A DNA stretch of 64,000 nt from Roseivirga pacifica (GTDB lineage: Bacteria; Bacteroidota; Bacteroidia; Cytophagales; Cyclobacteriaceae). This document shows positions 1 through 7,716 of this stretch, piece by piece; the first letter of the stretch is position 1; each line of letters opens with the position of its first letter. Location of the stretch: contig NZ_FOIR01000001.1 of assembly GCF_900111145.1 (NCBI RefSeq), positions 1,867,501-1,931,500 of the forward strand. Reading direction: 5' to 3'. A program made the translations under genes and the position numbers. The notes below the pieces were generated by a model. It made no database searches. It saw nothing but the letters and a program-made list of their open reading frames with translations, and was not told the origin of the DNA.

Positions 1-626
1 TCACTTCCTAACCCTACTTTATCCGTTATTTCATCTTTTATCTCTTCAACCTTTTTGTCGAACTCCCTTTTTTTCTTCAATGCTTTATACATTGTTTTTA
101 GGTCATTGCTGCTCAAGTTTGAAATCCCTTCCATTCCAGACAGCAAAGCGTCTCCTACTATGCTGTCGGAAGATGAGCTTTTCTTTGATTTAGACTTCTT
201 TTTGGAGGATGAAGAGGAGCTTTCAGGCAATGATAGTTCACCGAGCAAGGTTGTAACTGCTTTTCCGGCTGTTTTGGCTGCTTCGGTGCAAACTTGAATT
301 TTTTCTTCTGTAGAAAGTTGTGACCATATCTTTTTGACAACTTGAGATTCAATGGACTCTCCTTTTTCATTATTAAGAATTTGTTGAGTTTTCTCTCTTG
401 CCTTTTTCTTAGCCTTTTCTCCCCATTTTCCCTTCCAATCTTCACCGCCTTGCTTTAATTGCTCCAGAATAAGTACGGTTCTTACTTTTAGTGCGGAAAT
501 AGCAGGGTCTGTGGTGTCTCTAAGCGACTCGTTATTTACCCTTTGAATGATGTGATGCTGGATTGTTTGAGAGGAGGCTGCCGATCTTCTCGTGTTTTGT
601 TGTGTTGGTGTTGCGTGTGTTTTCAT
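1..626 (-). CDS. Partial accessory protein with eCIS-cargo-like N-terminus
   Basis: This gene runs off the left edge; 208 codons are visible from the ATG at 626. The N-terminus MKTHATPTQQNTRRS resembles that of the next gene upstream (MKLHTQQNTASSS), and a HHIIQR sequence at residues 24-29 parallels the IQRQIIQ of that neighbour. Charged helical sequence follows, then a Ser/Lys-rich linker (residues about 136-153) and a hydrophobic-patterned stretch (SIVGDALLSGMEGISNL). No catalytic motif is visible in the part present. The shared leader suggests a cargo or polymorphic-toxin type protein, but that is inference. It lies 25 nt downstream of the neighbour, so the two are probably co-transcribed. 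Confidence 0.7.
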   Translation of the reverse strand, partial: MKTHATPTQQNTRRSAASSQTIQHHIIQRVNNESLRDTTDPAISALKVRTVLILEQLKQGGEDWKGKWGEKAKKKAREKTQQILNNEKGESIESQVVKKIWSQLSTEEKIQVCTEAAKTAGKAVTTLLGELSLPESSSSSSKKKSKSKKSSSSDSIVGDALLSGMEGISNLSSNDLKTMYKALKKKREFDKKVEEIKDEITDKVGLGS

Positions 627-651
627 AATATTTCAGATGATCTGATAGGGC

Positions 652-1512
652 TTAATCGAATTCCATATATTCTGCATTAGGGTCATAATTGTTTTTTATT
701 TCCTCTAACTCATCAAGCCAGGCTTGCCATACTTCAGGGTCTGACTCAGTTTTGTTGGGTAGTTGTGGTATTCTTTGTTGTAAGTATTGTGTTGCGGGGT
801 TGTAGTCATCCTCGTCTCTTTCTTTCATTATTTCATCATACTTAGCAATGGCATCTTGTCGAGATGGGATGATGGGAATTTGATTTTCTCCATTTCTATC
901 ATATGTAATGTCGGCTGCGGCTACAAACTCTTTACCTTTCCAGTTTGATTTATTCAGTTTTCCTGCCAAGTGCATACCGGCACCGTTAGACTCCCTTGTT
1001 GTAGTTAAGTCGGCCATGGCATATTTACCCCCTAATTTTCTACCATAGTCTGGCCTTGCGCCTTCTAGTTTTACTTGTGTAGCCCATCCCGCTCTTCTAG
1101 CATATTCATTTACGCCTTCTTCTACCAAATAGCCATAGTTACTGGCAGATTGATTTTTAACAAAAGCTTCCCAGTGCTTGGTCTTAGGCATTTTGCCGCT
1201 GTTAATGCTTTTATCGACTTTTCTCTTTACAATACGGGTAGCTTCATCGAGTCTTTCCCACCCATTCCAAATCTTTTGGGCTTGTTGATTGGTCCACCCA
1301 TTTTCAGTCCTCTTTTCTTCTAATTTGTAACCAGGACTCTGAATTATTTGTCTTTGAATTGGTTTTGAAGCCAGAGCAAGCTGAATTGATTGGGTTGGCC
1401 TATTATCAATAAAGGTGGAGGGACTTGTTGAAGGAGTTGTGTCGTTTTCCCTGTAAGAAGCGCCCCGATGCTTTGAAGAAGAAGCTGTGTTTTGCTGTGT
1501 GTGTAACTTCAT
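652..1512 (-). CDS. Putative eCIS cargo / polymorphic toxin with REase-like C-terminal domain
   Basis: The 286-residue protein has no signal peptide. Residues 34-44 read FIDNRPTQSIQ, followed by IQRQIIQ at 52-58. This is very like the 'FVDNRPEAxxQ...Q(R)' leader of Bacteroidota proteins encoded with extracellular contractile injection systems, often ahead of DUF4157 domains. The central region contains GARPDY (151-156), YAMADLTTTRE (164-174) and GMHLAGK (179-185), with acidic residues in LVEEGVNEY just before. That arrangement resembles restriction-endonuclease-fold (PD-(D/E)XK) toxins. The C-terminus is acidic. The leader match is seen in the sequence and the nuclease role is inference. A gene of 132 codons sits 29 nt upstream and could be its immunity partner. 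Confidence 0.7.
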   Translation of the reverse strand: MKLHTQQNTASSSKHRGASYRENDTTPSTSPSTFIDNRPTQSIQLALASKPIQRQIIQSPGYKLEEKRTENGWTNQQAQKIWNGWERLDEATRIVKRKVDKSINSGKMPKTKHWEAFVKNQSASNYGYLVEEGVNEYARRAGWATQVKLEGARPDYGRKLGGKYAMADLTTTRESNGAGMHLAGKLNKSNWKGKEFVAAADITYDRNGENQIPIIPSRQDAIAKYDEIMKERDEDDYNPATQYLQQRIPQLPNKTESDPEVWQAWLDELEEIKNNYDPNAEYMEFD

Positions 1513-1541
1513 GACTCTTCAATTTACTAAAAAATTGAACC

Positions 1542-1940
1542 TTATGGGGTTTTTGTATAAACAATACTGTCTTTATTCAGCGTTAACTTGATTGTTTCTC
1601 CTTCATCATCGATAAAGTTTAGCGTGATTAAAGCATATCTATCTTCGATTTTGTCTTGAACTGAGGCAGAATATAATCCAAGGCTATTTGTGTCTCGCCC
1701 TAGCTTTGATAAGGCTGCTTTTACCTTCGGAAATATAGCTTGCTGATTATCCACTAAATGGTCTATAGCTCTAACTTCCTCCTCGTAGGCATCGTGAACA
1801 AAATCGGCAGATTTACCATCGATGTACAGAATTACAAGCCCGTTGGTTTTTTGATTCAGATCAATTGAATAGGCATTTCTATCTACTAGCCTAAGGTCGG
1901 AAAATGCAAAAATTGTAATGGTACTGTCGAACTCTCTCAT
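1542..1940 (-). CDS. Hypothetical protein, possible immunity or chaperone partner
   Basis: This 132-residue soluble protein belongs to no family I recognise. It is acidic, has no signal peptide or membrane segment, and looks alpha/beta, with strands such as NGLVILYIDG and YALITLNFIDD around a helix containing EEEVRAIDHLVDNQ. It is the first gene of a minus-strand set of three and ends 29 nt before the putative toxin. Its size, acidity and position fit an immunity or adaptor protein, but that is only inference from context. The ATG at 1940 gives the full-length reading frame. Confidence 0.65.
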   Translation of the reverse strand: MREFDSTITIFAFSDLRLVDRNAYSIDLNQKTNGLVILYIDGKSADFVHDAYEEEVRAIDHLVDNQQAIFPKVKAALSKLGRDTNSLGLYSASVQDKIEDRYALITLNFIDDEGETIKLTLNKDSIVYTKTP

Positions 1941-2010
1941 GGCATCTGGTGAAATAAAAAAATGGAAGTACCAAAATACGCAAAGTTGACTTTGCCCCGG
2001 GATTGAATTA

Positions 2011-2463
2011 TTATTTATTCAATTCCATATGTAGAATAGGGTAGGGTTTGCCGGAACCATCTAATTCGGATCGCCCAATAACCGAAAAGCCAAAGTGCTG
2101 ATAAAATCCACAGGCTTCAGGGTTTTGTTCGTTCACATCTACTTTGGCAACACCAAACTCTTCTGTAGCCAATTTCAGTAAATGTTTACCAAGCCCCATG
2201 CCTCTGTACTTAGGGGAGAGAAAAAGCATTTCCAAACTATTATCGCTCACACCTATAAAGCCAAGAATGCTCCCATTTTCATCTTTTAAACACCTTAATG
2301 TGACGGCATCTAAGTATTGATTAAGGATTAGTGGCTTAAAATAAGTGATGTCATCTTCGGTTAAAAAGGTATGTGTGGCCCTTACCGAAGCCTCCCAAAC
2401 TTCAACGATTTCTGCATAGTCATTTTTACTAACCTTTTCGACCTTGAAATTTATGGTTGTCAT
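2011..2463 (-). CDS. YjaB-like GNAT N-acetyltransferase
   Basis: This 150-residue GNAT-fold protein transfers an acetyl group from acetyl-CoA to an amine. The acetyl-CoA-binding motif A is visible as LSPKYRGMGLGKHLLK, preceded by strand LEMLF. The C-terminal part has VNEQNPEACGFYQHFGF and GRSELDGSGKPYPILHM. That ending is shared almost word for word with E. coli YjaB-type acetyltransferases, as is the early VWEASVRATHTFL segment. The natural substrate is not predictable. It is monocistronic in appearance, followed on the minus strand by a hairpin and then the NmrA-like gene. Confidence 0.88.
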   Translation of the reverse strand: MTTINFKVEKVSKNDYAEIVEVWEASVRATHTFLTEDDITYFKPLILNQYLDAVTLRCLKDENGSILGFIGVSDNSLEMLFLSPKYRGMGLGKHLLKLATEEFGVAKVDVNEQNPEACGFYQHFGFSVIGRSELDGSGKPYPILHMELNK

Positions 2464-2482
2464 GAGAAAATTGGGTTTTATG

Positions 2483-2517
2483 AAAAAGGTGCCGCTTTTT
2501 ACTTAAAAGAGCGGCAC
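2483..2517 (-). terminator. Rho-independent terminator upstream of the NmrA-like stop
   Basis: On the minus strand GTGCCGCT (2510-2517 arm) pairs with AGCGGCAC (2489-2496 arm), extended by an A/T-rich inner stem, and is followed by CTTTTT. It sits between the stop of the NmrA-like gene (2526) and the acetyltransferase start, so it should end the 5.6-2.5 kb minus-strand transcript. Confidence 0.75.
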
Positions 2518-2525
2518 TAAAATGA

Positions 2526-3368
2526 TTAAACGACCATTACAGCAGGCTCGCCCCAAACGCCTGTTGCTGCGGTGGCCTTTACATAGGTTTCGAAGGGTGT
2601 GGCTTTTCTTCCTAAAACTTCTTCAATGTCATGAGATACTGATTGATTTTCAGCGTTCCCTAATACCTCTTTGAATAAGTACGAGAACAGCCAAACGTAA
2701 TCGTCTGGTAAGCCAGCCTCCTTCATCATGTCCTTATAGGCTTCAATGGAGACAGCCTGAAAGACAATGGGCTTATCTATTGCCTCCGCAATATGCTCAG
2801 TTACATGTTTAAAGGTTAGTCTTTCTGGGCCAGTAACTGTAAGTGTGCGGCCGTTCCATTGGTCATTCAATAATGCTTTTACCGCTACTTCTGCTATGTC
2901 GTTTGCGTCTACAAATGGTATTTCTGCCTCAGGCATGGGCAATGCTACATGTCCGGCAAGAATAGGATCAAGCAGAAAGCTTTCACTAAAGTTTTGATTG
3001 AACCATGATGCTCTTACCAAGCTGTAGTTTAGGCCTGAACTAGCAATAATTTGCTCGCAGGCCTCCGCTTCTTTCTCCCCTTTTCCTGAAAGGAGCACCA
3101 ACTTATTAACCCCAGCTTGTTTGGCTGCTTCAGTTAGTTGTGCGATTGCCTCTTTGGCTCCGGGTACTGCTAAATCCGGGTAGTAGGTAATGTATGCCGC
3201 GTCCATTCCTTCCAGCGCAGCAGCGAATGTTTCTGGGTTTTGCCAGTCGAACGATGGGCTTTCGGAACGACCACCATTTCTTACTTCGTGACCTTCTTTT
3301 TTCAATAGGTTGGCTACACGGCTTCCTGTTTTGCCCGATGCGCCAATAACTAAAATTTGCTTTTTCAT
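2526..3368 (-). CDS. NmrA-family NAD(P)-binding oxidoreductase
   Basis: This 280-residue atypical short-chain dehydrogenase has an N-terminal Rossmann dinucleotide motif (VIGASGKTGSRVANLL, residues 6-21) and a short NGGRSES segment typical of NADPH-preferring NmrA/QorB-like members. The classical YxxxK catalytic pair is not evident, as is usual for NmrA-like proteins, which act as quinone or azo-dye reductases or redox sensors. The middle region (LSGKGEKEAEACEQIIASSGLNYSL, cited as a position near residues 94-118) follows the family pattern. It is the last gene of a set led by an AraC regulator and is closed by a terminator. Confidence 0.85.
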   Translation of the reverse strand: MKKQILVIGASGKTGSRVANLLKKEGHEVRNGGRSESPSFDWQNPETFAAALEGMDAAYITYYPDLAVPGAKEAIAQLTEAAKQAGVNKLVLLSGKGEKEAEACEQIIASSGLNYSLVRASWFNQNFSESFLLDPILAGHVALPMPEAEIPFVDANDIAEVAVKALLNDQWNGRTLTVTGPERLTFKHVTEHIAEAIDKPIVFQAVSIEAYKDMMKEAGLPDDYVWLFSYLFKEVLGNAENQSVSHDIEEVLGRKATPFETYVKATAATGVWGEPAVMVV

Positions 3369-3420
3369 TATGCTGTTGTTTTTGAGTTTGTTTGAACCTT
3401 TAGGCTCGTATTGAATCCAT

Positions 3421-3924
3421 TTAACTTTTATTCTGAATGAGCAGGGAGGCTAATAGGAGTGAAAATGATAGCACGGAAAAAACGGTACGTATTAGGTGGT
3501 ATCTGTTCCATTTCACTTCATAATTTGCTCTGATTTCAACGAGTTTTAGCTCGCTCAACTCCTTAATGTTGATGGCGTCTAGCCAGTTGTTGAGCGGAAC
3601 ATTGCCAGCTGCTGTTACTCCAAAGGTGCCTGCCGCATAGCAAATGGCTGCTACTATTGCTAGGTTGAAAATTCCTTTATCTGCTAGTTGATGGTTGAGG
3701 TAGGTGTTCCAAAGCAGGAAGACCAAAGCTCCTAGAAAGATGAACATAAACCATGGGTTAAGTATGGCCCTGTTTATCTGCTGCATGGTTTCTAAATAGC
3801 TGTAATCCGAGATTCTTTTGGTTCCTGGAATTACGGATACTTGCCACGCGAAAAATAGGCCTGATGACAACCCTGTGGTAAGAAGTGCTAAGAATGTTAC
3901 CGTTGTTTTGAGTGGTAGCTCCAT
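3421..3924 (-). CDS. DUF1772-like four-helix membrane protein
   Basis: This 167-residue inner-membrane protein shows four hydrophobic segments (about residues 7-28, 55-75, 85-105 and 145-163). The SGLFFAWQVSVIPG stretch, the later MQQINRAILNPWFM and AAGNVPLNNWLD match the DUF1772 (anthrone-oxygenase-like) family. Members are small membrane proteins of unclear chemistry that often sit beside oxidoreductases. Here it lies 52 nt upstream of the NmrA-like reductase and about 100 nt downstream of the AraC regulator, so a shared regulated function is plausible. The substrate is unknown. Confidence 0.78.
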   Translation of the reverse strand: MELPLKTTVTFLALLTTGLSSGLFFAWQVSVIPGTKRISDYSYLETMQQINRAILNPWFMFIFLGALVFLLWNTYLNHQLADKGIFNLAIVAAICYAAGTFGVTAAGNVPLNNWLDAINIKELSELKLVEIRANYEVKWNRYHLIRTVFSVLSFSLLLASLLIQNKS

Positions 3925-4023
3925 TTTATTTGCTTTTGATAAAGCAAAGTTGGTGGCTGTGTTATTGAATTAATTGACCGTTCGCGCCAGACTTTTGACA
4001 CTTTGTGCCAAAGCCGTAACTGA

Positions 4024-5010
4024 TTAGTGTGTTTTGCGGAATTCGGCAGGGGAAAGGCCAGTCCAACGCTTAAATGCTCTGTTAAACGCACTTTGTTCTG
4101 AAAAACCTGTTCTAAAGGCAATTTCGCCAACAGTGTTGTCCGTGTTCTTTAGTAGCTCTTCTGAAATTTCTTGTTGTACTTGGCTTACCAGGGTTCTAAA
4201 GTTATGGCCGCTTTCTGCCAACCTGCGATTAAGTGATCGCTTGCTTAATCCTAGTGATTCGCTAATATGTTCAATGCCGGGAATGCCACTTGGTAATGCA
4301 TTGGTTACTAGTTTTTTAATGTCTCTAAGTAATTTGTATGCGCTAATTTCTATTCCTTTGGCTTCTTCGTCCATCCTGTCGCGCAAAAATCTGTTAATGC
4401 TCTCGTCAGCTTTGGCGGTTCTGGTGTTCAGGTCTTCGGTACGATAGGCAATGTAATTGTTAGCCTGATTGAATTTTACAGGGCAACGAAAAGTCTCTTG
4501 ATACAACTGCAGGTTTTCGTGTGGTTCATGCTGAAAACAGACCTCAGTAGGGTAGAAGTTCTTGCCCGTAATGGCTTGCACTACTGTAACTGTTGCAGAA
4601 AAAGTAGCTTCATTGGAGCGTGCAACGCCCATTCTGTAAGGTTCGCGATGCAGATAAATTCGGGAATTGTCGCCAACATCTTTCACCTCAAACATATAGG
4701 TGTTGGTTAGCAGGTTGAAGTACCTTACGCTACGATCGAAGAGGTCTCGTGCTTGAGAGCAGGTTTTCCATGAGAGGCCGAGTACACCATAGTCGTCCAT
4801 TTCCATATTGGAACCAACCCTTAAAGCACAGCCAGTTGGCAATTGCTCATGGGCTATTTCGTGCAGCTCAAAGAACAAATCGGCCGGAACTGCTTCTGGC
4901 CGATTGTTTCCCTCTACTAATGGAATGCTCGGAATAGCATCTTGGGGCAGGCCTTCACTTAAGACCTGCTTTACCATTTTATCATATAACCTAATGGAGG
5001 TGAATTTCAT
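4024..5010 (-). CDS. AraC-family transcriptional regulator (OruR/ArgR-like)
   Basis: This 328-residue regulator has an N-terminal arabinose-binding-like domain (about residues 20-200; includes HEIAHEQLPTGCALRVGSNM) and a C-terminal pair of AraC helix-turn-helix motifs. The first HTH is around IEHISESLGLSKRSLNRRLAE. The second is marked by the family signature VGEIAFRTGFSEQSAFNRAF followed by KRWTGLSPAEFRK. This architecture is typical of OruR/ArgR-type activators. It lies between membrane-protein genes and the NmrA-like reductase on the same strand and probably controls some of them; the inducer is unknown. The gene starts at ATG 5010, 18 nt after the DUF4386 gene. Confidence 0.9.
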   Translation of the reverse strand: MKFTSIRLYDKMVKQVLSEGLPQDAIPSIPLVEGNNRPEAVPADLFFELHEIAHEQLPTGCALRVGSNMEMDDYGVLGLSWKTCSQARDLFDRSVRYFNLLTNTYMFEVKDVGDNSRIYLHREPYRMGVARSNEATFSATVTVVQAITGKNFYPTEVCFQHEPHENLQLYQETFRCPVKFNQANNYIAYRTEDLNTRTAKADESINRFLRDRMDEEAKGIEISAYKLLRDIKKLVTNALPSGIPGIEHISESLGLSKRSLNRRLAESGHNFRTLVSQVQQEISEELLKNTDNTVGEIAFRTGFSEQSAFNRAFKRWTGLSPAEFRKTH

Positions 5011-5028
5011 TTACCAATTAGAGCTTTG

Positions 5029-5646
5029 CTAAACGGATTGTTTTGTTGCTTTAACCAGCAACCAAATGGCAAAGGCCATTTCGCCCAAAATGCTTGGTAT
5101 GGCAACGAGCATCAAGAAAACCTCAGCATAGTCCGAATAGTTCGGCAATAGGAAATGTGCCACGGTATCGAGCATATACATAACCCCTGCAATGGTCATA
5201 AATATTAAGATCCATTTAGGGATTGGCGCAATTCTGGCCAACAATATCAAATGTCCTCCAAAGAAGAATAAGCCAATTAACCACATGTTGTTAAAGGATT
5301 CTACCTGATGTAAAACGCCATCGGCCGAAGTAGCTTTTAAGGCAAGCGGCAGAGCATAAATTGCAGCTCCCATAATTGCGGCATGCATTATTCTTAAGTA
5401 GGTACTTAGGCGGGTAAGCACGTGGTCTTTGTACATCTCGAATAGTGCCCAAGCCACCACCACATCGAATAATACGGTAATGAGAAAAGCGACAATGCCT
5501 GCGCGTACCGTCTGTTCACTATTTTGGACGGTGTCCAAAGGGTTGGCTAAAATGGCCTCTAAAACGAAAAAATTGGCAAAAATGGCTGCAAAGAAGATAA
5601 TGACGTAGCTGATCCCTGCAGTCTTGGCTAAAAGTCTGTTGTTCAT
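5029..5646 (-). CDS. DUF4386 family membrane protein
   Basis: This inner-membrane protein has about 205 residues and roughly six hydrophobic segments. It begins MNNRLLAKTAGISYVII, the usual start of DUF4386 proteins (NR..A..aG..Yl...). A longer in-frame start at 5706 would add 20 residues without the family pattern, so I chose ATG 5646. An ANP...TVQ region near residue 37 and the FFFGGHLILLARIAPIPKW segment in the second half also match. DUF4386 function is not known. It lies 18 nt upstream of the AraC regulator and is probably co-transcribed with it. Confidence 0.8.
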   Translation of the reverse strand: MNNRLLAKTAGISYVIIFFAAIFANFFVLEAILANPLDTVQNSEQTVRAGIVAFLITVLFDVVVAWALFEMYKDHVLTRLSTYLRIMHAAIMGAAIYALPLALKATSADGVLHQVESFNNMWLIGLFFFGGHLILLARIAPIPKWILIFMTIAGVMYMLDTVAHFLLPNYSDYAEVFLMLVAIPSILGEMAFAIWLLVKATKQSV

Positions 5647-5716
5647 TGTTTTAAGTTTGGTTGAAGATGAGTGTATGAAAGTAGCAATTGCCATCAACCA
5701 ATCCAAAGACTTTAAA

Positions 5717-6679
5717 TCATGGGTGTATAGCTTTTAAGTGATCAATACTTCTTTTTAAGGCTACTTCTGGGTTTGCGACCATGTCTTGCTCTATAAAAAA
5801 GTGTTTAACACCATTTTTAGCTCCTTCGCTTACTATGGACTTCAGGTCAAGAACGCCATCGCCAGCGGTGGTCATATAGGGGAAAAGCTCAATCCATTGG
5901 CTTGGGTCGCCACCATCGCCCGAGAATTCCTTTTTCTCTTTCATGTCTTTAAGGTGCATGGCCACATATCTGCCCGGATTGTTTTTTAGGTAAGCAACCG
6001 GATCGGCACCACCAGCAACTGTCCAAAAAATGTCCATTTCTAAAAATACAGTATCTGGGTCGGTGTTTTCCAAAATCAAATTTACCGGAATTTCACCTTC
6101 CATTTCGTGAAGGCCGTAGCCGTGATTATGATAGATGAATTTCAGGCCTTCTTTCTTGGCATTTGCACCCACCTCATTAAATACATCTGCCATTCTTTTG
6201 TAATCGTCAAGCGATGTGCGTAATTCTGGTGGAATTGAGGGAATGCCCACACATTCCATTCCTAATTCATGTGCAGCTTCGGCCATTTGTGGCATTCGGG
6301 TCTGTAGCGTTTCTATATCAGCATGTGTGGATGTAGCTTTTAGTCCAAACTCCTTTAGTGTACTTGCAAAGGTCTTCACATCATTACCAAAAAATCCACT
6401 TCCAGAAAAGCCCAATTGGGGTGTTACAGCGGCCCAACTATCTTTTACGCTTTGTACGCTAAAAGGGAATGGTCCGTATAGTTCCACTTCTTTATAGCCC
6501 ATTTCAGCGAGCATTTTAAAACCAGCTCGAATGTCTGTATCCAACATTTTAGGAATTGAGAATAAGCCCAATCCGTAAGGGGTAGCTTTGATTTCAGAGG
6601 TGCTGCAGGCTTCCAAGCCGAGCGTCATGGCGGCACCTGTGGCAAGCATACCGTTTTTAATAAATGCTCTTCTTTTCAT
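5717..6679 (-). CDS. Tat-exported sugar phosphate isomerase/epimerase-like protein
   Basis: This 320-residue protein starts with a twin-arginine signal (KRRAFIKNGMLATGAAM) and a possible lipobox-like LEACS, so it is exported folded to the periplasm. The mature part is an AP-endonuclease-2/xylose-isomerase-like TIM barrel: GYKEVELYG early, then STHADIE, YHNHGYGL, LEMDIFWT with GGADP, AMHLKDM and FFIEQD. These segments supply the usual His, Glu and Asp metal ligands. Such proteins isomerise or epimerise sugars or cyclitols, but the substrate cannot be told. It stands 70 nt upstream of the DUF4386 gene. Confidence 0.88.
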   Translation of the reverse strand: MKRRAFIKNGMLATGAAMTLGLEACSTSEIKATPYGLGLFSIPKMLDTDIRAGFKMLAEMGYKEVELYGPFPFSVQSVKDSWAAVTPQLGFSGSGFFGNDVKTFASTLKEFGLKATSTHADIETLQTRMPQMAEAAHELGMECVGIPSIPPELRTSLDDYKRMADVFNEVGANAKKEGLKFIYHNHGYGLHEMEGEIPVNLILENTDPDTVFLEMDIFWTVAGGADPVAYLKNNPGRYVAMHLKDMKEKKEFSGDGGDPSQWIELFPYMTTAGDGVLDLKSIVSEGAKNGVKHFFIEQDMVANPEVALKRSIDHLKAIHP

Positions 6680-6880
6680 AAGTGGTGGTTTTGGTGGGTA
6701 TTAAAAAATGAATAGTTGTACGGAATCTATGATTTCCAGGGCTAATAAGCAAAAACAGGATGTGCGTAAAGCTCAAACAATGTCTGTTCTTAACTAAAAC
6801 TAGTCTAAATTGAAATTAACTGAATATCAAACAGTTGTGTGGTTAAAATCGTATTGTTAAGTGTACTAAACGAAAAAGAT

Positions 6881-7120
6881 ATGTCAATTAGATTAGCCTC
6901 AAGTTGTTCTCATTGTGAAGCATTTTCATCTGGTAAAATGTGCAAGGTTCACGATTTAAAAGTGAGTGAGGACTATGTATGTGATCGTTTTTCAATCATC
7001 CCAAAACTAGACAGCGCAAGACATTGCGGGAACTGCTCTCGCCATAATGCAGATAGCTGTGCTCACCCAAATACCGCTGCCGAAGGTATGTTGTGCGCTA
7101 GCTGGGCTCCGCAGGCATAA
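6881..7120 (+). CDS. Eight-cysteine miniprotein with a duplicated Cys4 motif
   Basis: This 79-residue protein contains exactly eight cysteines, C9, C12, C21, C34, C49, C52, C60 and C72. They fall into two similar sets, C-x2-C-x8-C-x12-C and C-x2-C-x7-C-x11-C, each ending in an aromatic (CDRF, CASW). Each set could hold one Zn ion or one Fe-S cluster. The spacing recalls small cysteine-rich subunits such as those of glycyl-radical enzymes, but homology is not claimed. I chose ATG 6881 (MSIRLASSCSHC) over an in-frame GTG 42 nt earlier because that extension looks non-coding. The gene stands alone on the plus strand and is followed by a hairpin with a T-run. Confidence 0.75.
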   Translation: MSIRLASSCSHCEAFSSGKMCKVHDLKVSEDYVCDRFSIIPKLDSARHCGNCSRHNADSCAHPNTAAEGMLCASWAPQA

Positions 7121-7150
7121 TGGTGTCTGCTTAGAGTTAACCTCTTAATT

Positions 7151-7194
7151 GTCATGTAACTCTCGATTAGTATCTGGACTTACATGACTTTTTT
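7151..7194 (+). terminator. Putative intrinsic terminator after the eight-cysteine gene
   Basis: GTCATGTAA (7151-7159) is repeated inverted as TTACATGAC (7180-7188) with a 20-nt loop, followed at once by TTTTTT. It lies between convergent genes, 30 nt after the eight-cysteine protein stop. The long loop makes it weaker than the other terminators in this window. Confidence 0.55.
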
Positions 7195-7212
7195 GATGCG
7201 ATTAATCTTAAG

Positions 7213-7695
7213 CTACTGTATCTCATTACCCGGCAGTTCTAAGTGGGTAATCACTGCTTGTGTTCCCGCTAAAATTCCTTCGTAGAATTCATCTTTTCTG
7301 AAATGAGGGAGCATTAGGCTGTCGATGAATTGCTTCACTAATTCGTCTTTTAGCACGCGTTCGGTACCGTAGCCTGTGGTTATTCGAGTCTCTTTAAGGG
7401 TCTTACTAAAAATAATAACCACCCCGTTGTCTTTATTCGCTTTGCCAACACCCAGTTTGTTTCCAGAGTTTACAGCAAAGTCTAGGGAGTTGTCGTAATC
7501 GCCCCAGTTGGGTGTGGTAATAATGGCGATTTCATTCGTGGTTTTTCGTTCGTGCTCTTTTATAAGCTTGTTCAAGCGTAGCTCTTCCGTTTCGCTTAGC
7601 ACTTCTTCAATATCCAGAATGACAGAGAATTCATTTTTATTAGAGGAACAACTGAACAAAACAAACAGCGAAAATAAAAGCACAGCGTTTTTCAT
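7213..7695 (-). CDS. TPM-domain lipoprotein
   Basis: This 160-residue protein has a lipoprotein signal (LLFSLFVLFSCSSNK, lipobox Cys near residue 16). The mature part is a TPM (YgcG/TLP18.3) domain: ...VLSETEELRLNKLIKEHERKT, then NEIAIITTP, GKANKDNGVVIIFSK and ITTGYGTERVLKD, which is the usual GxGxE..l.D core. TPM proteins are found in photosystem II repair and in bacterial envelopes, and some have phosphatase activity. The usual C-terminal membrane helix with a Gly-rich tail is absent here, so this is a short soluble anchored version. It is 21 nt downstream of the GrpB-family gene. Confidence 0.87.
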   Translation of the reverse strand: MKNAVLLFSLFVLFSCSSNKNEFSVILDIEEVLSETEELRLNKLIKEHERKTTNEIAIITTPNWGDYDNSLDFAVNSGNKLGVGKANKDNGVVIIFSKTLKETRITTGYGTERVLKDELVKQFIDSLMLPHFRKDEFYEGILAGTQAVITHLELPGNEIQ

Positions 7696-7716
7696 AGGCT
7701 AAAGCTACATAATTGC

